Source: Polytrichum commune (Eukaryota; Streptophyta; Polytrichopsida; Polytrichales; Polytrichaceae). From it: a stretch of DNA of 64,000 nucleotides. The position numbers were made by a program, and so were the translations under genes. The notes beneath the pieces are model-generated. The model was not told the origin of the DNA and made no database searches. It was given only the letters and a program-made list of their open reading frames with translations. The stretch covers positions 12,338,001-12,402,000 of the forward strand of contig OX485806.1 in NCBI GenBank assembly GCA_950295325.1, in the 5' to 3' direction. Positions 13,980-26,859 of the stretch are shown here, piece by piece (the stretch's first letter is position 1; the number at the start of each line of letters is the position of its first letter).

Positions 13980-16900
13980 CCAAAACACACACAAATTCCC
14001 ACAAACACATGACATTATTCGAACCAAAGTTTTTTCGGAAAAGGGGAGTGTGTGTTTGTCGCACACGTCTCGATATGCAACTCACCAATGTTTAATGTTA
14101 GAGCCAGTGTTGATAATACATGCCCTTTTAGGGTTTATTGTTTCATTGGTGTCAAGTGACTCAACATCTAGCCAATGTTGTCAGTGGTACGTTTAACATT
14201 GATTCAACTCAAACTCAAAATTGTAATTGAATCCTATGGCGGGACACTGGTGTCCCAAATGAATATGAGCCTCCTTAACGATTCGTTTTGTGGTTGTAAG
14301 TGATCGAAAATAGAAACCAGCTTTGAACATCAAAGCGTGTACGGGATGTCGAGATAATCTCAACGCCGCTTTGATCACCTTCAACTGATCATTTTTGACG
14401 TCGACACGGGTTTTAGGGTTTAACTGGTGTATTATGGGATACCGGTGTCTCGCCATAAGGTCCAATTGTAAAGCATGTAAAACATAAGATTATATTTGCA
14501 ATAAGTCCATGATCACTCACACAACAACCCCCCACCCCCTCTCTCTCTCCCTTTCACTAGGCACACTTAAGGGCATCGTTGTCCCGTCACCCCACAAACA
14601 AACCCTTTTAACACACGACAATTTTTTTCATGAAAAGAAATGGACAAAAAGGGAGTGGGTGCACCTTTGTTAGCACATGCCTCGACATGCAAGTGACCAA
14701 CATTTAGTGTTGAGTTGGTGTTTATACATAGGTATTTTTTTGGGTTTCGCTATCTCGTCATTGCTAAGTGACTCAACATTCAACCCATGATTTCATGGTT
14801 TAGGTCTTGCAACTATAAAACATATACAATTATGTAAGATTCGAATTTGTAGTCGTCCTAGATTCACCAACAAAACAAAACCCCGCATAAACACATAACA
14901 ATTTTTGGCATAAAGATTTGAAGTAAGGGGAATGAGTGCGCCATTGAAGCACACACGCCTCAAAATACAAGTCACCAAGATTTAGTGTCGAGTCGGAGTT
15001 GATATGTATCCTTGATGCTTTAGCACAAATCTAGTGCACGTTTTGCAAGTTCAGTTGAACATTGGATCAATGATGCATTTACCATTGAACATTAACTCGC
15101 CTTGTATTTATACTTTTTAGGTCTTGCAACTATCATTTTATAGAAAAGTATAGGATTTGATTTATGATAGTCACCGCAAGATCACATAAGAAAATAAAAC
15201 CCTAAAAGCATGTTCAACAATTAGTGCCACCAAAACTTTTATGTAAGGTAGACAAGGCTAAGTTGGTTAGTTTCCTTAATCATACACCTGATTTTGGTTC
15301 CTAATCGGCGGTATAGTTGCTATAATTTGGTGGGTGGGTAATAAATACATGGTCATTTAACTGCCGCTTTGATGATATTTGGGTTCCGCTAGTCACCTTT
15401 GCAAAAGTTAAACTCCACCCAGCATCCTCCACAATTAGGAGTGCTATCCACAAAGTGATGACACGCTTGATTTTTGCATGTAAGATGGGCAAATTAAGAG
15501 GCAACATGTGGTTGTGAGGTGCCGACCAACTTGTATTTTGGGTATTCTATAATGAAAAGCCAATTCTACAGCATCTTATCTTACATGTGACCATGTGACC
15601 ATGTTTAGAAACATAACACAACCATTAAACTTGGTTTTCGTCAGCAAATGAGCCATGTAGAATTCGCTATTGAAGTCGTCCACTTACACAACACTGAACG
15701 ATAAAATAATTCTCCCCCCCCCCCCCTTCCCTTATAACTCTAGATTGGGAATCAAAGAATCTTTGATTCCATGCCCTAAATCAACACCTTTCTCAGCTAT
15801 AGTTTTAGTGATTTCAAATTATTTGGTCCCAATTCGCAAATGCTAACATGCTCAAGCTTCTTATGCTAAATCCATCGATTGAATGATTCCACATAGCCAG
15901 AGGTGTCCACATTGACCTCATATAGCTTACCTTAAGCATGAGTGGTCGGACCTTTTGTAGCACGAGTTTCAAAATACAAGTGACCAATGTTTGATGTCGA
16001 GTTAGTTATTATATATGTCTTGCAAGGTTTAATAACTTCTAAGTGCCAAGTGACTCATTCAACGGACTGACTCAACTTATAAATAAACGTTTTAGATCTT
16101 GCAACTATAAAACATATAAACATAAGTTAAATTTGCAATGACCAAATTTAAAAATACCGCACAAACACCAGACGATTTTAATTGTCACAAAAAACTTATA
16201 TTTGTTTAATAGGTGAGTGAGTGCACCTTTGTAGCACACATCTTAGGGCCACTTCAGACACGAGACTGAGAGCCCGTGACCATTACACTTCAAGCAGTCT
16301 CTTTGGTGGAAAAGGCGGAGCCGGTCCAAGTTCGCTGCTTCACACTACACTTGAGGGACCAACGGAGTACGTGAATGCAAGATGGATGTAAAGTCTATGT
16401 GGATGCCTACGTGGCATTGAATGGATCATGTTTCATGGTCACTCGGACTATTTTCAAAAACCACCTCTTGGAGGTAGGCGTAACACAGAACTGGGAGACC
16501 ATGGCACTCCGAACACTCACAATTGTTGATTTGTTCTATTTTTATCATGTGTGAGGACCCGTGTGAATAGAAATGCATTGAAATAGCATTTGGTTGAGGG
16601 GCCAATCATGTATGACTTTGCACTACACTTGAGGGTCCGTGACCACACTGCATGATTTTGGAAGTGTGTTGGGACGGCCTTTGGACACTTCCTTTTGGGC
16701 TCTCACAATGTCATGGTCACGGCTCTTGGCTCGTGTGTGAAGTGGCCCTTGTAATGCAAGTGACCACGAAATTGTGCTCATAGTTAGTGTTCATACTTAT
16801 CCTTTTCGGGGGCTTGATATTTTTTGAAAGCTAAGTTCAAACCTCGGCTCATGATTGACTTGCAACATAAGCCATGGAAACATAAAATTGAATTTTGCAT
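13980..16900. repeat. Degenerate array of ~0.28-0.33 kb units
   Basis: A recurring block reads roughly: CAATTTTT near a purine-rich GGGAGTG, then GCACACGCCTC, then a CAAGTGACCAA anchor, then TTTAGTGTCGAGT, and ends with GGTCTTGCAACTAT. The anchor occurs near 14073, 14691, 14970, 15979 and 16757. The gaps (618, 279, 1009 and 778 bases) fit multiples of about 0.3 kb once the 0.5-kb element inserted at 16246 is removed. It resembles a decayed satellite or tandemly grown transposon segment. Confidence 0.6.
16246..16748 (+). mobile_element. Family F1 MITE, copy 1 (PIF/Harbinger-like)
   Basis: A 503-bp element with ~40-bp terminal inverted repeats starting GGGCCACTTCA and ending TGAAGTGGCCC. It is flanked by TTA (16243-16245) and TTG, a one-base-decayed 3-bp target duplication. 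It has no transposase. Neighbouring units of the 0.3-kb array show the uninterrupted target. Confidence 0.88.
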
Positions 16901-16999
16901 CCTTGTGTATATTAGATAGTGATTCAATGACGTGATTAATGTGATATTAATATTGGTAAACAAATTTTAGTTTTTGTTGTTTCTTCTTCCCAAATGTAC

Positions 17000-18807
17000 T
17001 TGCATCACAACCAAGGATTCATGGTAGCCATTTAAGCCAAAAGTATTTGCTTTATCTAAGCGCCCCATGATTTCTTTATTAATATACATGGGTCATAATT
17101 GAACAATGGACTTAATTGGACACCTACATTGATTGGTATGTGGTTAAGTGTGGATCTGAGAACATACACGACACGAACATGTGCTCGAAAGAGTTGGAAT
17201 AAGTGCTCAAAACATGCTCACCATTATAGAGTCAAAAATCAACATAAATTGGGAGGACTTATATGACCACTTGATGAGCACGAGGATCTTCATTTTGATA
17301 ACGCATAAGATATTCGTATGAACTCCATGCATTATAAGCCAAGTGAGCATAGGCATGATTTGGAGTTGCTATTCATCTTGCACTAATCTTATATTTCGTA
17401 TTCTACTAGAAGTGGGTGGAGAGAGAAAAGTGTCCAAACAACACCCGTCTACCTAAAGGGTCAACCTCTCTTTACGAACTAGGTATTTCATTATGTTAAA
17501 GTGTTGGTAAAATCGAGGAGTTGTTGAATCGACCACGTGGTTTGTAAAAATGACCGCAGAGACTCATCGCACACTCACATGACCTGTCAGAATGTGAATT
17601 TTCATATCACGCGTGAAGATGAGCAAGGCATCGGTTCCATGTCAAAGTTGGTAGACTTGGCCAATGTGGATGACAAATCAGAGCTTAGTCGACACATCAC
17701 ATATTGATTGTGGTTGTTTTTAACCAACATGTGGTCGATTTAACAATCCCCAAAAATTGTTCGAGGAAGTCGGTTTCAGAGGACACGAGGTAGTCTTCTA
17801 CCAACCATTTTGTTCATGGCCAAGGTGTCGTCTTAAATTGAAATGTCTTTTGAATGTGCAATTGTTGTTGTTGTTGGAATGTACGGGCCTCGCTTTTCAT
17901 ATGCAAGCATCACCTAGCGTCATGCTCTAGATCAATGTACAACTTAAATAGAGGTACAATTCACATTGTGGCAAAGTGGACACTTCTAGCACTAAAAGTT
18001 ATCTACTCTTAGAGGTCTCCTTACATTAACTTAGGATGGACATTGGACACAATTTGTTGCTTTGAATTCGAGTTATGGTGGAAGCGCCTGTCATGGACAT
18101 TTTGAGCACTCTGGTTCTTCACAAAGCATATCATTTGACCCTTCCTAGTCACACAATCATGAGGCCCCCAGCCCTCCCTCCAAGTGGACAACATTCATAG
18201 TTGATATTTTGTCTTCTTTTGCCAATGAGATGTGTTTCACAGTTCTTAATATAACACATTCAACATTCAATTCCATGTTCAAGTACAAACGTAGTTGCCC
18301 GTTTCTTGGGGATTAAACATGTGTCAAAATTGGGGTCAATGATAGTTGTGGGCGCCTCTACATTATAAGTTATCTACTAGACGTCTCCTAACATGCATTA
18401 CGATGGGAATTGGATAGGATTTTCTTGCTTTGAATTCAATTACATATTCCATGGAAACTATGATTTTCAACATCTTAAGAGTTCTTACCAAATTCAAAAA
18501 TTATACTTTTTGTGATTACCGGTTGGACCTTTATTTACCATATACTATTATGTGAAAAATAATACAAATACATCTATATAGGCCCTATATGCTCGTCCAA
18601 GGGCACCCATGTCATGCATTCAAACCCAACTCTTTGATAACATGAAGTTGTTTCGTTGATTTCAAAAAAGAATTGTTTGAATGACTTGATTTTAGATGCA
18701 ACCATTTATAGGTCATTTTTTACATAAGTAGTTGAACATCAAAGTACGTAACTCAAATACATGTTTCTTCTTTGTGTATGTTGAAACCTTACAAGGCAAC
18801 TTCACGA
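17000..18807. other. Intergenic, decayed repeats, no gene seen
   Basis: A segment containing GAGGTCTCCTTACATTAACT near 18013 and its relative near 18380 (both continuing to CTTTGAATTC) form a diverged repeat about 0.37 kb apart. GGAAGCGCCTGTCATGGAC near 18080 recurs in altered form near 20290 and 25940. No conserved open frame was found. Confidence 0.5.
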
Positions 18808-18817
18808 TGTAGAGATT

Positions 18818-18885
18818 AGAAGAAGAAGAACTCCGGTCCCTACTAGGGGCCGGAGTGAATAAAGTGTCTGTTCGTAGGACAACCG
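18818..18885 (-). mobile_element. Extremely short LINE/SINE-type insertion with 3' hairpin (copy 1)
   Basis: A 68-bp insert flanked by TGTAGAGATT at 18808-18817 and 18886-18895. Read on the minus strand, it ends in a near-perfect hairpin (CTCCGGCCCCTA paired with TAGGGACCGGAG) followed by a TTC-repeat tail. That is the 3'-end layout of a target-primed retroelement, here almost entirely 5'-truncated. Confidence 0.75.
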
Positions 18886-19378
18886 TGTAGAGATTGAAGA
18901 CATGTGACGTGAAACATTTTCTTGGAAGTCTTTCAAAACACCATTTCCAAATGTTTCTTGGAAATCGTCACATAGGAAAAGTTGTGATGTACCATCAAAT
19001 GATCATATCATTTATGAGTACTTTTGGTCCTCCTAAATTGAATATCAAAGTAAACAAATTTGTAAAATAATTTATAATCACATCTTTTTAAATGAGAATT
19101 TGACATGATGGGTTGAAATCATATGTATTGTATATTGGTCAAAAGTTCCAACAATAATGTGATTGAAACGATCAAACTATGTAAAGATGACTCTTGGGAA
19201 GCGAGCACTTGAATAGGGTATACCTAGAAGACAAGAATACATAAATTTTTAAAAGTTACACTTTTGAATGTGGTATGCAGATTTCAATAACTACATGTGG
19301 GAAAAAAAACAAAAACAAATAGTTACTAATGAGCAAGACCATATCATTCCAAATTGAGAGTCTTGTGCAGGGACGTTA

Positions 19379-19877
19379 GGGCCACTTCACACACGAGCCA
19401 AGAGCCGTGACCATGAAATTGTGAGAGCCCAAAAGAAAGTGCCCAAAGGCTGTCCCAACACACCTCCAAAATCGCGTAGTGTGGTCATGGATCCTCAAGT
19501 GTAGTGTGAAGCCATATGTGACCGGGCCCTCAACTAAATGCTATTTCAATGAGTTTTTATTCATGCGGGTCTTCACTCATGATAAAATAGAATAAATCAA
19601 TGGTCGTGAGCGTTCAGAGTGCCATGGTCTCCTAGTTTCGTGTAAGGCCTACTTCCAAGTAGTGATTTTTGGAAATAATCCAAGTGACCATGAAACACGA
19701 TCCATTGGATGCCAAGTAAGAATCCACGTAGACTTTACACCCATCTTCCATTCATATACTCCGTTGGTCCCTCAAGCGTAGTGTGAAGCGAACTTGGACA
19801 CGCTCCGCCTTTTCCACCAATGAGAGTGCTTGAAGTATAATGGACACGGGCCCTCAGTCTCGTGTGTGAAGTGGCCC
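19379..19877 (-). mobile_element. Family F1 MITE, copy 2, inverted orientation
   Basis: A 499-bp element bounded by GGGCCACTTCACACACGAG and its inverted repeat, flanked by an exact TTA duplication (19376-19378 and 19878-19880). The interior matches copies 1, 3 and 4 in reverse orientation. It is the best-preserved copy for defining the target duplication. Confidence 0.92.
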
Positions 19878-19880
19878 TTA

Positions 19881-21913
19881 GGCAATCGAGGGTTGAGATC
19901 AATCGATCAATCTAATATAATTAACCATGTTAAGTTCGTTTGGTCATCGTACAATGACATCTACATTTGAGTGGCGTGTGGTTTGGTGGTGAATGTAAGA
20001 TTTGACACCAAACATGTGCTCAAAAGAAATTGGACTACTTGCTCAAACTTAGTTGACTATTATAAGCTCAATAGGCAACGTAATTAGGAGACTCTATATG
20101 TTCATTTATTGAGAAAGATAATCTTCATTCTGACAATGAATAAGATATTCATATACATAAGTGTCCAAAATTATGAGGAAAATGGTACATGCACATTATA
20201 GATTTGCCAATCATCTTGCACTAGTTTCGTGTTTCCATCGTCTTCGAGAAGTGGTGTAAAACTAAAAAGTGTTCAGTTAGTTCAAGGTAGAAGCACACAT
20301 CGTGGGCACCTTGAACACTACGGTCCTTTATCTAACTCGTACAAAATCACTTGATGTTTTAATTGGATTAGCAATTACGTTATGAGCACGACAACATTAG
20401 ATCACATGAATCACAACACATTGATTTTCTCTAAGTAGTTAGAAGTCATAACCCTCATTCGACCCTTCCTAGTCACATAGCCCCCCCCCCCCCAAGTGGA
20501 CAATGTCGATTGTTGACAATTTATCTCCTTCAAACCACAAGCTGCAATTTTAGACCTTAAAGTAATACAACTACACTAAATCGTCCTATTAATGTGGGTG
20601 GAAAATCAACATGGAAACAATCAACGTGGGACCCGGAGTTGTCTCCTACGTTTTCATGAAGACTTCCAACCAACACATTGAATATTAGTTTTAGGACAAA
20701 GTAACACAAAATAATACAATCACCCACATCAACTAACAACAATCATTGTGACCCACGCTAAATGTCTACTGGACCTTCAACGTTGGTTACAAAATTATTG
20801 TGGCTCACATTAATTATCATTATGAGAATTAGTGCAAGCTCCAAAATTTACCATCGCCCCCATAACACTAGGACTATTTAGGGTAGTGTTCATGTTGAAG
20901 TAGCACGTCATTGCCCACATTACTTTTGGGGGAAAGTAGGGGTCGGAATTGCGGTCATGGACGCAATTGGATTAGGGTCCACCAATGAATGGGGAGAACT
21001 GACTACTACTTACAAATACACCGGCTGAGTTTGAGAAATAACCAATTCAAGTTCAATACTTCATAAAAAAAACATTGATCGTTTAAAAAGGAATCTACAA
21101 AATGTCCTTCAAATCAATAGAAAAAAAAGTTCTAAAATACATACTTTCATATCATCTGGCTAGTTTTCCGTCAAGTAGAGAGACAGTTTCATAACCAAGA
21201 ATCAAACCACCAACCACTTTGTTGGGTTTGAGTACCATAACCATTATCATCCATAGTTTAGGGTCATCTTGGACCGGAAGCTTTGAAATACCACAAACAT
21301 GTGACCGGTTGGACTTGGAAACGCTAGGATTTTGACCGCTTATGCCCTAAACTCTACGCGGACATTGGGGTCCACTTACCACATATTTAATCGTCATTCA
21401 TATCCTAAAAATATCATGCCCTTTACCACCGATTCCAAAGGCACTTATGATGCCTATGAGACATCATTCCAAGCCTACATACTTAGACCCAAGTTTAAGG
21501 TGATATTCTCATCCATGGGAATTTACACACATTCTCTTGAATGTAAAGTACCGAGTGTGAAGTATCATACGAAAAGCCCCTCGTAATTCGGTAACTCTCA
21601 TAAGTTTGTGTCGGGGGAAGTTTTTGGGCATAATCGGTCCAATTCCTAGTGTTTTCAAGTCCAACCGGTTTAAGTGTTGTGTTCTTTTGGCTTTTCCTCA
21701 TTAATGTAGGGTATATTCCATTGATTCCTCTTAAAATGGTGGGTGGTTTTTCATGAAGTCTTCAACTTTAACCGGTTATTTCTTTCTCGAATTTGACCCG
21801 TTCATCTATAACTAGTGGTTGGTTCTCCCCGTCCGTCGTTATAAGCGACCAATTTGTGGTGGTGGAATCGGTTCAAATACTTGAATATAAATAAGGGACG
21901 GCTCAATAAATTG
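19881..21913. other. Intergenic, dispersed diverged repeats, no gene seen
   Basis: The stretch near 20390-20600 (ATCACATGAAT... then a C tract at 20469 ... then CCTATTAATGTG) is a diverged relative of 26060-26250. Its last part also matches 27560 and 33640. The 21580-21840 stretch is a diverged relative of 24650-25215. No conserved protein frame was seen. Confidence 0.5.
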
Positions 21914-21915
21914 TA

Positions 21916-22351
21916 CTAATTATCTCAATTAGTGTGTGTGTCATTGTTATGGAGGTACGGAGTGCTATGTCTACACTAAATATGTTATTTAATGTCACTT
22001 ACTATTTCGAATCACACAAATGTCTAATATACATTTTATTGTAATTAGTAACAAATGTTGAATTGGTTGTTTGGACATTATAGAACATTAACATCTTTAA
22101 TCGGTTTACAAACTATATGAATAGTAAAAATATATAGGAATGTGTAACTCTAACTAGTAAGTGACACTAAATATCATATTTAGCATATTTTATTTAGAAA
22201 GTAATGTTTTACCATGAAAAGTCGTTTATGTTTTATAATGGCCACACAATCTGTTGGTCTTTCATGAATAAAAATTGAACTCTTGAGTAGGACATGATTG
22301 CACTAAGTAAATTTGATTAGAAACACAATGCACTAATTGGGATAATTAGCG
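21916..22351. mobile_element. Family T2 TIR element, copy D, carrying a nested T1 element
   Basis: The ends read CTAATTATCTCAATTAGTG and its inverted partner CACTAATTGGGATAATTAGCG, flanked by TA on both sides. A T1-family element (21974-22185) interrupts it. Without the insert it is about 220 bp, so it is shorter than copies A and C. It is non-coding. Confidence 0.7.
21974..22185. mobile_element. Family T1 TIR element, nested copy
   Basis: The terminal repeats are CACTAAATATGTTATTTAATG and GACACTAAATATCATATTTA, the latter with a decayed last few bases, flanked by TA. TA duplication and CACT termini suggest a Tc1/mariner-related non-autonomous element. It sits inside T2 copy D. Confidence 0.65.
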
Positions 22352-22618
22352 TAGTGACTATGACCATCATTTTTCTAAAATCTCTCATTCGTTGACTAAT
22401 GAGCAGTTTCACTTTATTTTTACACTTGGTCATGTAAAGCAGAATCAACCATGGGTGAGCCTATCAAAAAATGGACGAGAAAGTGACATGAAAATGACAC
22501 AAAATATCCCACATCACTACAAATGGATGATGTTTGGTGGTCACTCGATTTTTTTAACAAAAGAACCCCAATAGGTCATTTCAACACCAAATAAAAGTGA
22601 CCATGTCAAATAGATTAT

Positions 22619-22638
22619 GTATATATATATATATATGA
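22619..22638. repeat. TA microsatellite
   Basis: An uninterrupted TA run in AT-rich intergenic DNA, with no coding context. Confidence 0.85.
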
Positions 22639-22724
22639 AAAATTATGTATATTCTTATTTTAGGTTTCAAAAAATATTATCTTACTCATTTATCATAGAA
22701 ACAATTACTACACCAGTTTTTTTA

Positions 22725-22872
22725 GTCCGCTTACATTATGACACGTGACCAAGGCTTTGAAAATGTGATTTGGGTTTCTCTTGGACATGGCCTTTGGATC
22801 GCCAACCGTGACCACGATATATCATTAAATCAAAATATAAGACGGTCACGGGTCATGAGTGTAAAAGAACCC
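22725..22872. mobile_element. Short MITE (148 bp), Harbinger-like
   Basis: The ends GTCCGCTTACATTATGACA and TGAGTGTAAAAGAACCC are imperfect inverted repeats, each followed inward by a GTGACC motif. The flanks are TTA and TAA, fitting the TWA target type. It resembles a miniature version of the element at 54203. Confidence 0.55.
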
Positions 22873-23135
22873 TAAATCTAACCACTCCCATAGGATTTCA
22901 CAATGCACGGAACTCAAGGTCCCAATTTTCCTTATTGTCAAACTTTTCAAGAGTAATTGTCTTGAAAAGCCAAGACCTTTGTATGTACAATGGGGTCCAT
23001 CCATTTGAATATAAAAAATAAAAAATAAAAAATAAAAAATAAAAAACCCCTAGAAGCCACATAGACATGCCAACATTGAAAGCGAGATGGTTTTTGATGT
23101 TAGGGAATGTCATCCATTTTGAGCATACCTGATAA

Positions 23136-23282
23136 GGGCCGCTTTATACACGGACCAAGAGCTGTGACCGTGAAAATCTAAGGGCTCCTAAAAATCAACC
23201 AAAGGCCGTACCATGGGAGATTAAAGTCAAATCATGTGATGAACGGGCTCTCAAGCTTAGCTTGAAGTGAAAGTGGACCATG
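23136..23282 (+). mobile_element. Partial MITE, left end only
   Basis: It starts after TAA with GGGCCGCTTTATACACGG, followed by the CCAAGAGCTGTGACCGTGA sub-terminal box shared with family F1. I found no matching right end, so it is probably truncated; the right boundary given is arbitrary. Confidence 0.5.
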
Positions 23283-24880
23283 TTGAGGGACCACAACATC
23301 TATTTAGGTTCGGTTCTTCATCATGGCAATATGATATTTTTAGGAGTTAATGCCAATTTGATTGATTAGCACGGTCTTTGGATTTGAGTTAGACCCATCA
23401 CTTCTGGAGGGGCCTAACGCAATGTTCGGTAGACATTAAAACAACCATTTGCTTGCTTTCATGTAAGACGCCATGTGAACTTTCACTATCCCATTGAATT
23501 TCTTTGATCACTCGATCAGGCCTTCAAGGTCTAGCGTAAAGTGAAGTTGGATTGTCTCCGGCTTCCCAATCAATCACGAAATTTGTATTTCAACAAACAA
23601 AGGTCTTCAAGTTATGGTCGAAGTTCAACTAGCCCACATCTCTTACAATATGAAACCCGCGACTAGTACGAGATAGTTGGCTAATTCAAATTAAGGAGCT
23701 AGTCACTTTCCTCACAATTTTAGAGCTCATACAATTATCTTATTCATTTTCCTTTACTTCTTTTTTGGCACAAATTTAAAATTCAATTGCAAGAAAGGAA
23801 CCAAAGTACAACCACCTCGGGAGAAATATCGCACACCGGAGGAAGATCAAGAAATAATACCCATATGGGGCCTAACCTTCCACGTGACCACTCAAGTACT
23901 CCAGGTCACAATAACACCTTCAACCCCCCAAGTTGAGTCGAATTCATTAAGAATATCTTGGTAGGCAACATTCGGGACCTTTTCCAAATCCACGAGAGTC
24001 TGTTCCCACTCAATCCTACCATAATCATGTAGGCGTCTCAAATGACTGGACGTGTTTTCCTCCATGGGCCATTGCATAATCTTATTCATTATCAAACTGA
24101 AGTTTCTCATGCATAGTAATTGGTTGTATAGACTCCCCCCCCCCCCCCCCAAACTAACCAAAAAAAAATTCTAAAAAAATTCTTGATTACTGAACCCAAA
24201 ATGGTTGTCATAATTTGAACACGCAATCTAATCCTTTTTAAACACACACTTTATAATTTATTTTTACATATGTTCTTGGAACCACACCAAACCACATCCC
24301 ACTCCACTTAAATAACCAAACTAAACACGTATACCTTATGTAGGATACACAATTGGACGATGAGTTATTCGGAGACATGGGCATTGAACGGGAGTAGGGA
24401 CATGGAAAGGGAAAGGGAAAGGGAGGCGGGGGGGGGGGGGAATTGGGAAGCTTTTCGGGCACAAAAAGCTTACAAAATTTGTACTCAAACATGTACTTGG
24501 GGATGTACTTGAGCGTCCCCGCAAATTGATTCCCTATGCATAAAATGGGGTTACTACTAGCTCAACATGTGTCCCTAAAGCCCACCCCCCTTTTCGTTTC
24601 TAAGTTACCACTCACGTACTTACCGGGTTTTCATGTTGGATGAATGAGCGGTACGCTTGTAGTGTCCCGGGAGATTTTTGGGCAACAATCGGCTCCAAAA
24701 AATCTTCGTGTTTCAAAGAGCAAATCCTAGAGATTCCGTATTGTGATATTTTGGGTTTATGTTTATTAGTGTCAAGGTATATTCCACATATAGATTCCTC
24801 TAAACCGATTGGTGATGTTCTATGAAGTTTTGAGCTTCACCCGGTTGGTTCTTTCTCAAACTTAATCGGTTCATTTGTAA
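23283..24880. other. Intergenic, no gene seen
   Basis: It includes a ~20-base C tract at 24127 and a ~12-base G tract at 24429. From about 24650 it is a diverged relative of 21580-21840. The short open frames lack conserved features. Confidence 0.5.
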
Positions 24881-24883
24881 CTA

Positions 24884-25180
24884 CACAAAATATGATATTT
24901 AGTGTTAGATACACTAAATATGAACACTACACTAAATATCACTAACCTTGTGAAAGTAAATAACATTAAATTTAAACTCAAACACTAAATATCATCTATG
25001 GTAATATGTGAAAGTTACATGCACGAATTTAGTGTTTAGTAGGAAAGAGGTGGCAACAAGGAAGGCGGCGGCGGCACATTTATGTCTAACACTAATTATC
25101 AAAGAATTGAAAATTAGTGTTGAGCATAGTAGGGTGGTAAAACACTAAATCTAATCAAACACTAAATATCATATTTAGTG
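24884..25180. mobile_element. Family T1 TIR element with identifiable empty site
   Basis: A 297-bp element with ends CACAAAATATGATATTTAGTG and CACTAAATATCATATTTAGTG, flanked by TA (24882-24883 and 25181-25182). The host sequence is a repeat also present near 21800, where ATAACTAGTGGTTGGTTC is uninterrupted. This shows that TA was the target and was duplicated. Confidence 0.82.
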
Positions 25181-25189
25181 TAGTGTTTG

Positions 25190-26480
25190 GTTCTCCCCGT
25201 CCATTGTACACTCGTATACAATAATAAGCTCTCTCCGCGGCTCCATAGCCATATTTATTTTACTCTATTCTACGTACCAACTTGTTCAAGGAGTGTAATG
25301 CTAATTTGACACTTGTGCCAAAAGTGGGATCGTTATAAAAGTTTCAAAAATGCAGTTAAAAAACGAAACCGTGATTTATAAATGTATCCCATACCATGAC
25401 TTGCCCATATGGTTGAGTGTTGGTTTTATACTTAGCATGTGATAGGGGCCCCCGTCATAATACTTCTTGGGATGAGACTTCGTTAATAGAAAGAAATTGA
25501 CGTCTATATGAATAATGACGAGTGCATATGTGAATAATATGAATATTGTGAATGGTATGAATGGTGTGAATGGTGTCAGTATTTTCAGCCAATAGTGCTC
25601 CAATGAGTAGTATTGTTAGTGATTAGCGTTGAGATGAACTATGATTCCTATGAACAATGTCGAGAATATGACACTCAGACTAATTTTCAAGTGTCGAGCA
25701 TATGTGCGAACAAGAATTGAATAGTATTGTGTTGTATTGTTTAGGGGCCCTACATATTATATCTACTTCATTCCAGGGTCCAATAAACTAACTCCTATGG
25801 CGAAGTAATATTGGATCCTCATTACATATTATATTCAACGTTAAGAATACACATGTTCATTTTTTTATTCTTGTGTTAGTGGTTAAAGACTCCTATTATC
25901 ACTACCATAAGGGGTTGCAACAATGCTATGTACAATAAGGTAGAAGCGCCTATCCTTGACACTTTGAGGACTAAGGGCCCAAGTTACCTAAGCTAGAATA
26001 ATCATCATAATAACAATAAACTAGTATTTCGTTTTAATCAAGGATTATGTTTTGAGAACAATGACATTAAGATCACATGAATTAGGACATATCTAGATTC
26101 TATAGAAATGCTAAAGTCAAAAACCTTGTTTGACCTTCCCCAAACACATAGCTCCCCTCCCTTCCAAATTAAACAATTAACCGATAGTTGGCAGTTTGTG
26201 CCCTTCAACCAATGAGTTGCATTTTTAGTCTTTAAAAGTAATGAGATCAATGTTCATGTTGATCCCCATTAATATTGTTCTATGGATAGTTGAATGAGAA
26301 ATGTCTATAGAGGTGCCACATTCAATTCAAGAATGACTGTGCATAGTCCATTAAAAAAAAAACGCAAATTCTACCATCCTTCCCCTCCTCCTCCTCCTCC
26401 TCTTCTCTTTGTCTTCTTTCTTGCCATATGCATTCCTTGGTTTTTCCCTTTCCCTCAAGTGTATTGTGTTCAAGTCAACT
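25190..26480. other. Intergenic, diverged repeats, no gene seen
   Basis: The 26060-26250 part is a relative of 20390-20590. The rest is AT-rich with no recognisable gene, RNA or element end. Confidence 0.45.
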
Positions 26481-26483
26481 CTA

Positions 26484-26856
26484 AACTAGTTATCCCAATT
26501 AGTTGTGTGCTACTCATCATGAAACACACACTATTTTTACTGAGTGATATTAAATTCATAAATACATGCTTATTTTCCATACATTTCAAGAAAAATAGTG
26601 CATGCTCTAAGGTGTTTCGTAGAGTGATAAAAAAAAGATTATATGCAAAAGTGAATAGTGTCAAGATGAATATTGGGGGTACTTCAGTGATAGTGATTGT
26701 TGGGAACGATATTTTCAATGAATAGTGCTAGATGAACTATGCTTCCTGGATCTCTCGGTGGCACTAATTTCATAGCGTAAAGAAATTTAGTATCACTTTC
26801 ACTAATTTCCCGCGCACACACTATTAGCCCTCCCTCACTAATCGGGATAGTCAATG
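26484..26856. mobile_element. Family T2 TIR element, copy A (373 bp)
   Basis: The ends are AACTAGTTATCCCAATTAG and CTAATCGGGATAGTCAATG, flanked by TA. The interior matches copy C (reverse orientation) and copy B. It keeps the uninterrupted versions of both sites where copy B has insertions, so it serves as the empty-site reference. Confidence 0.75.
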
Positions 26857-26859
26857 TAG

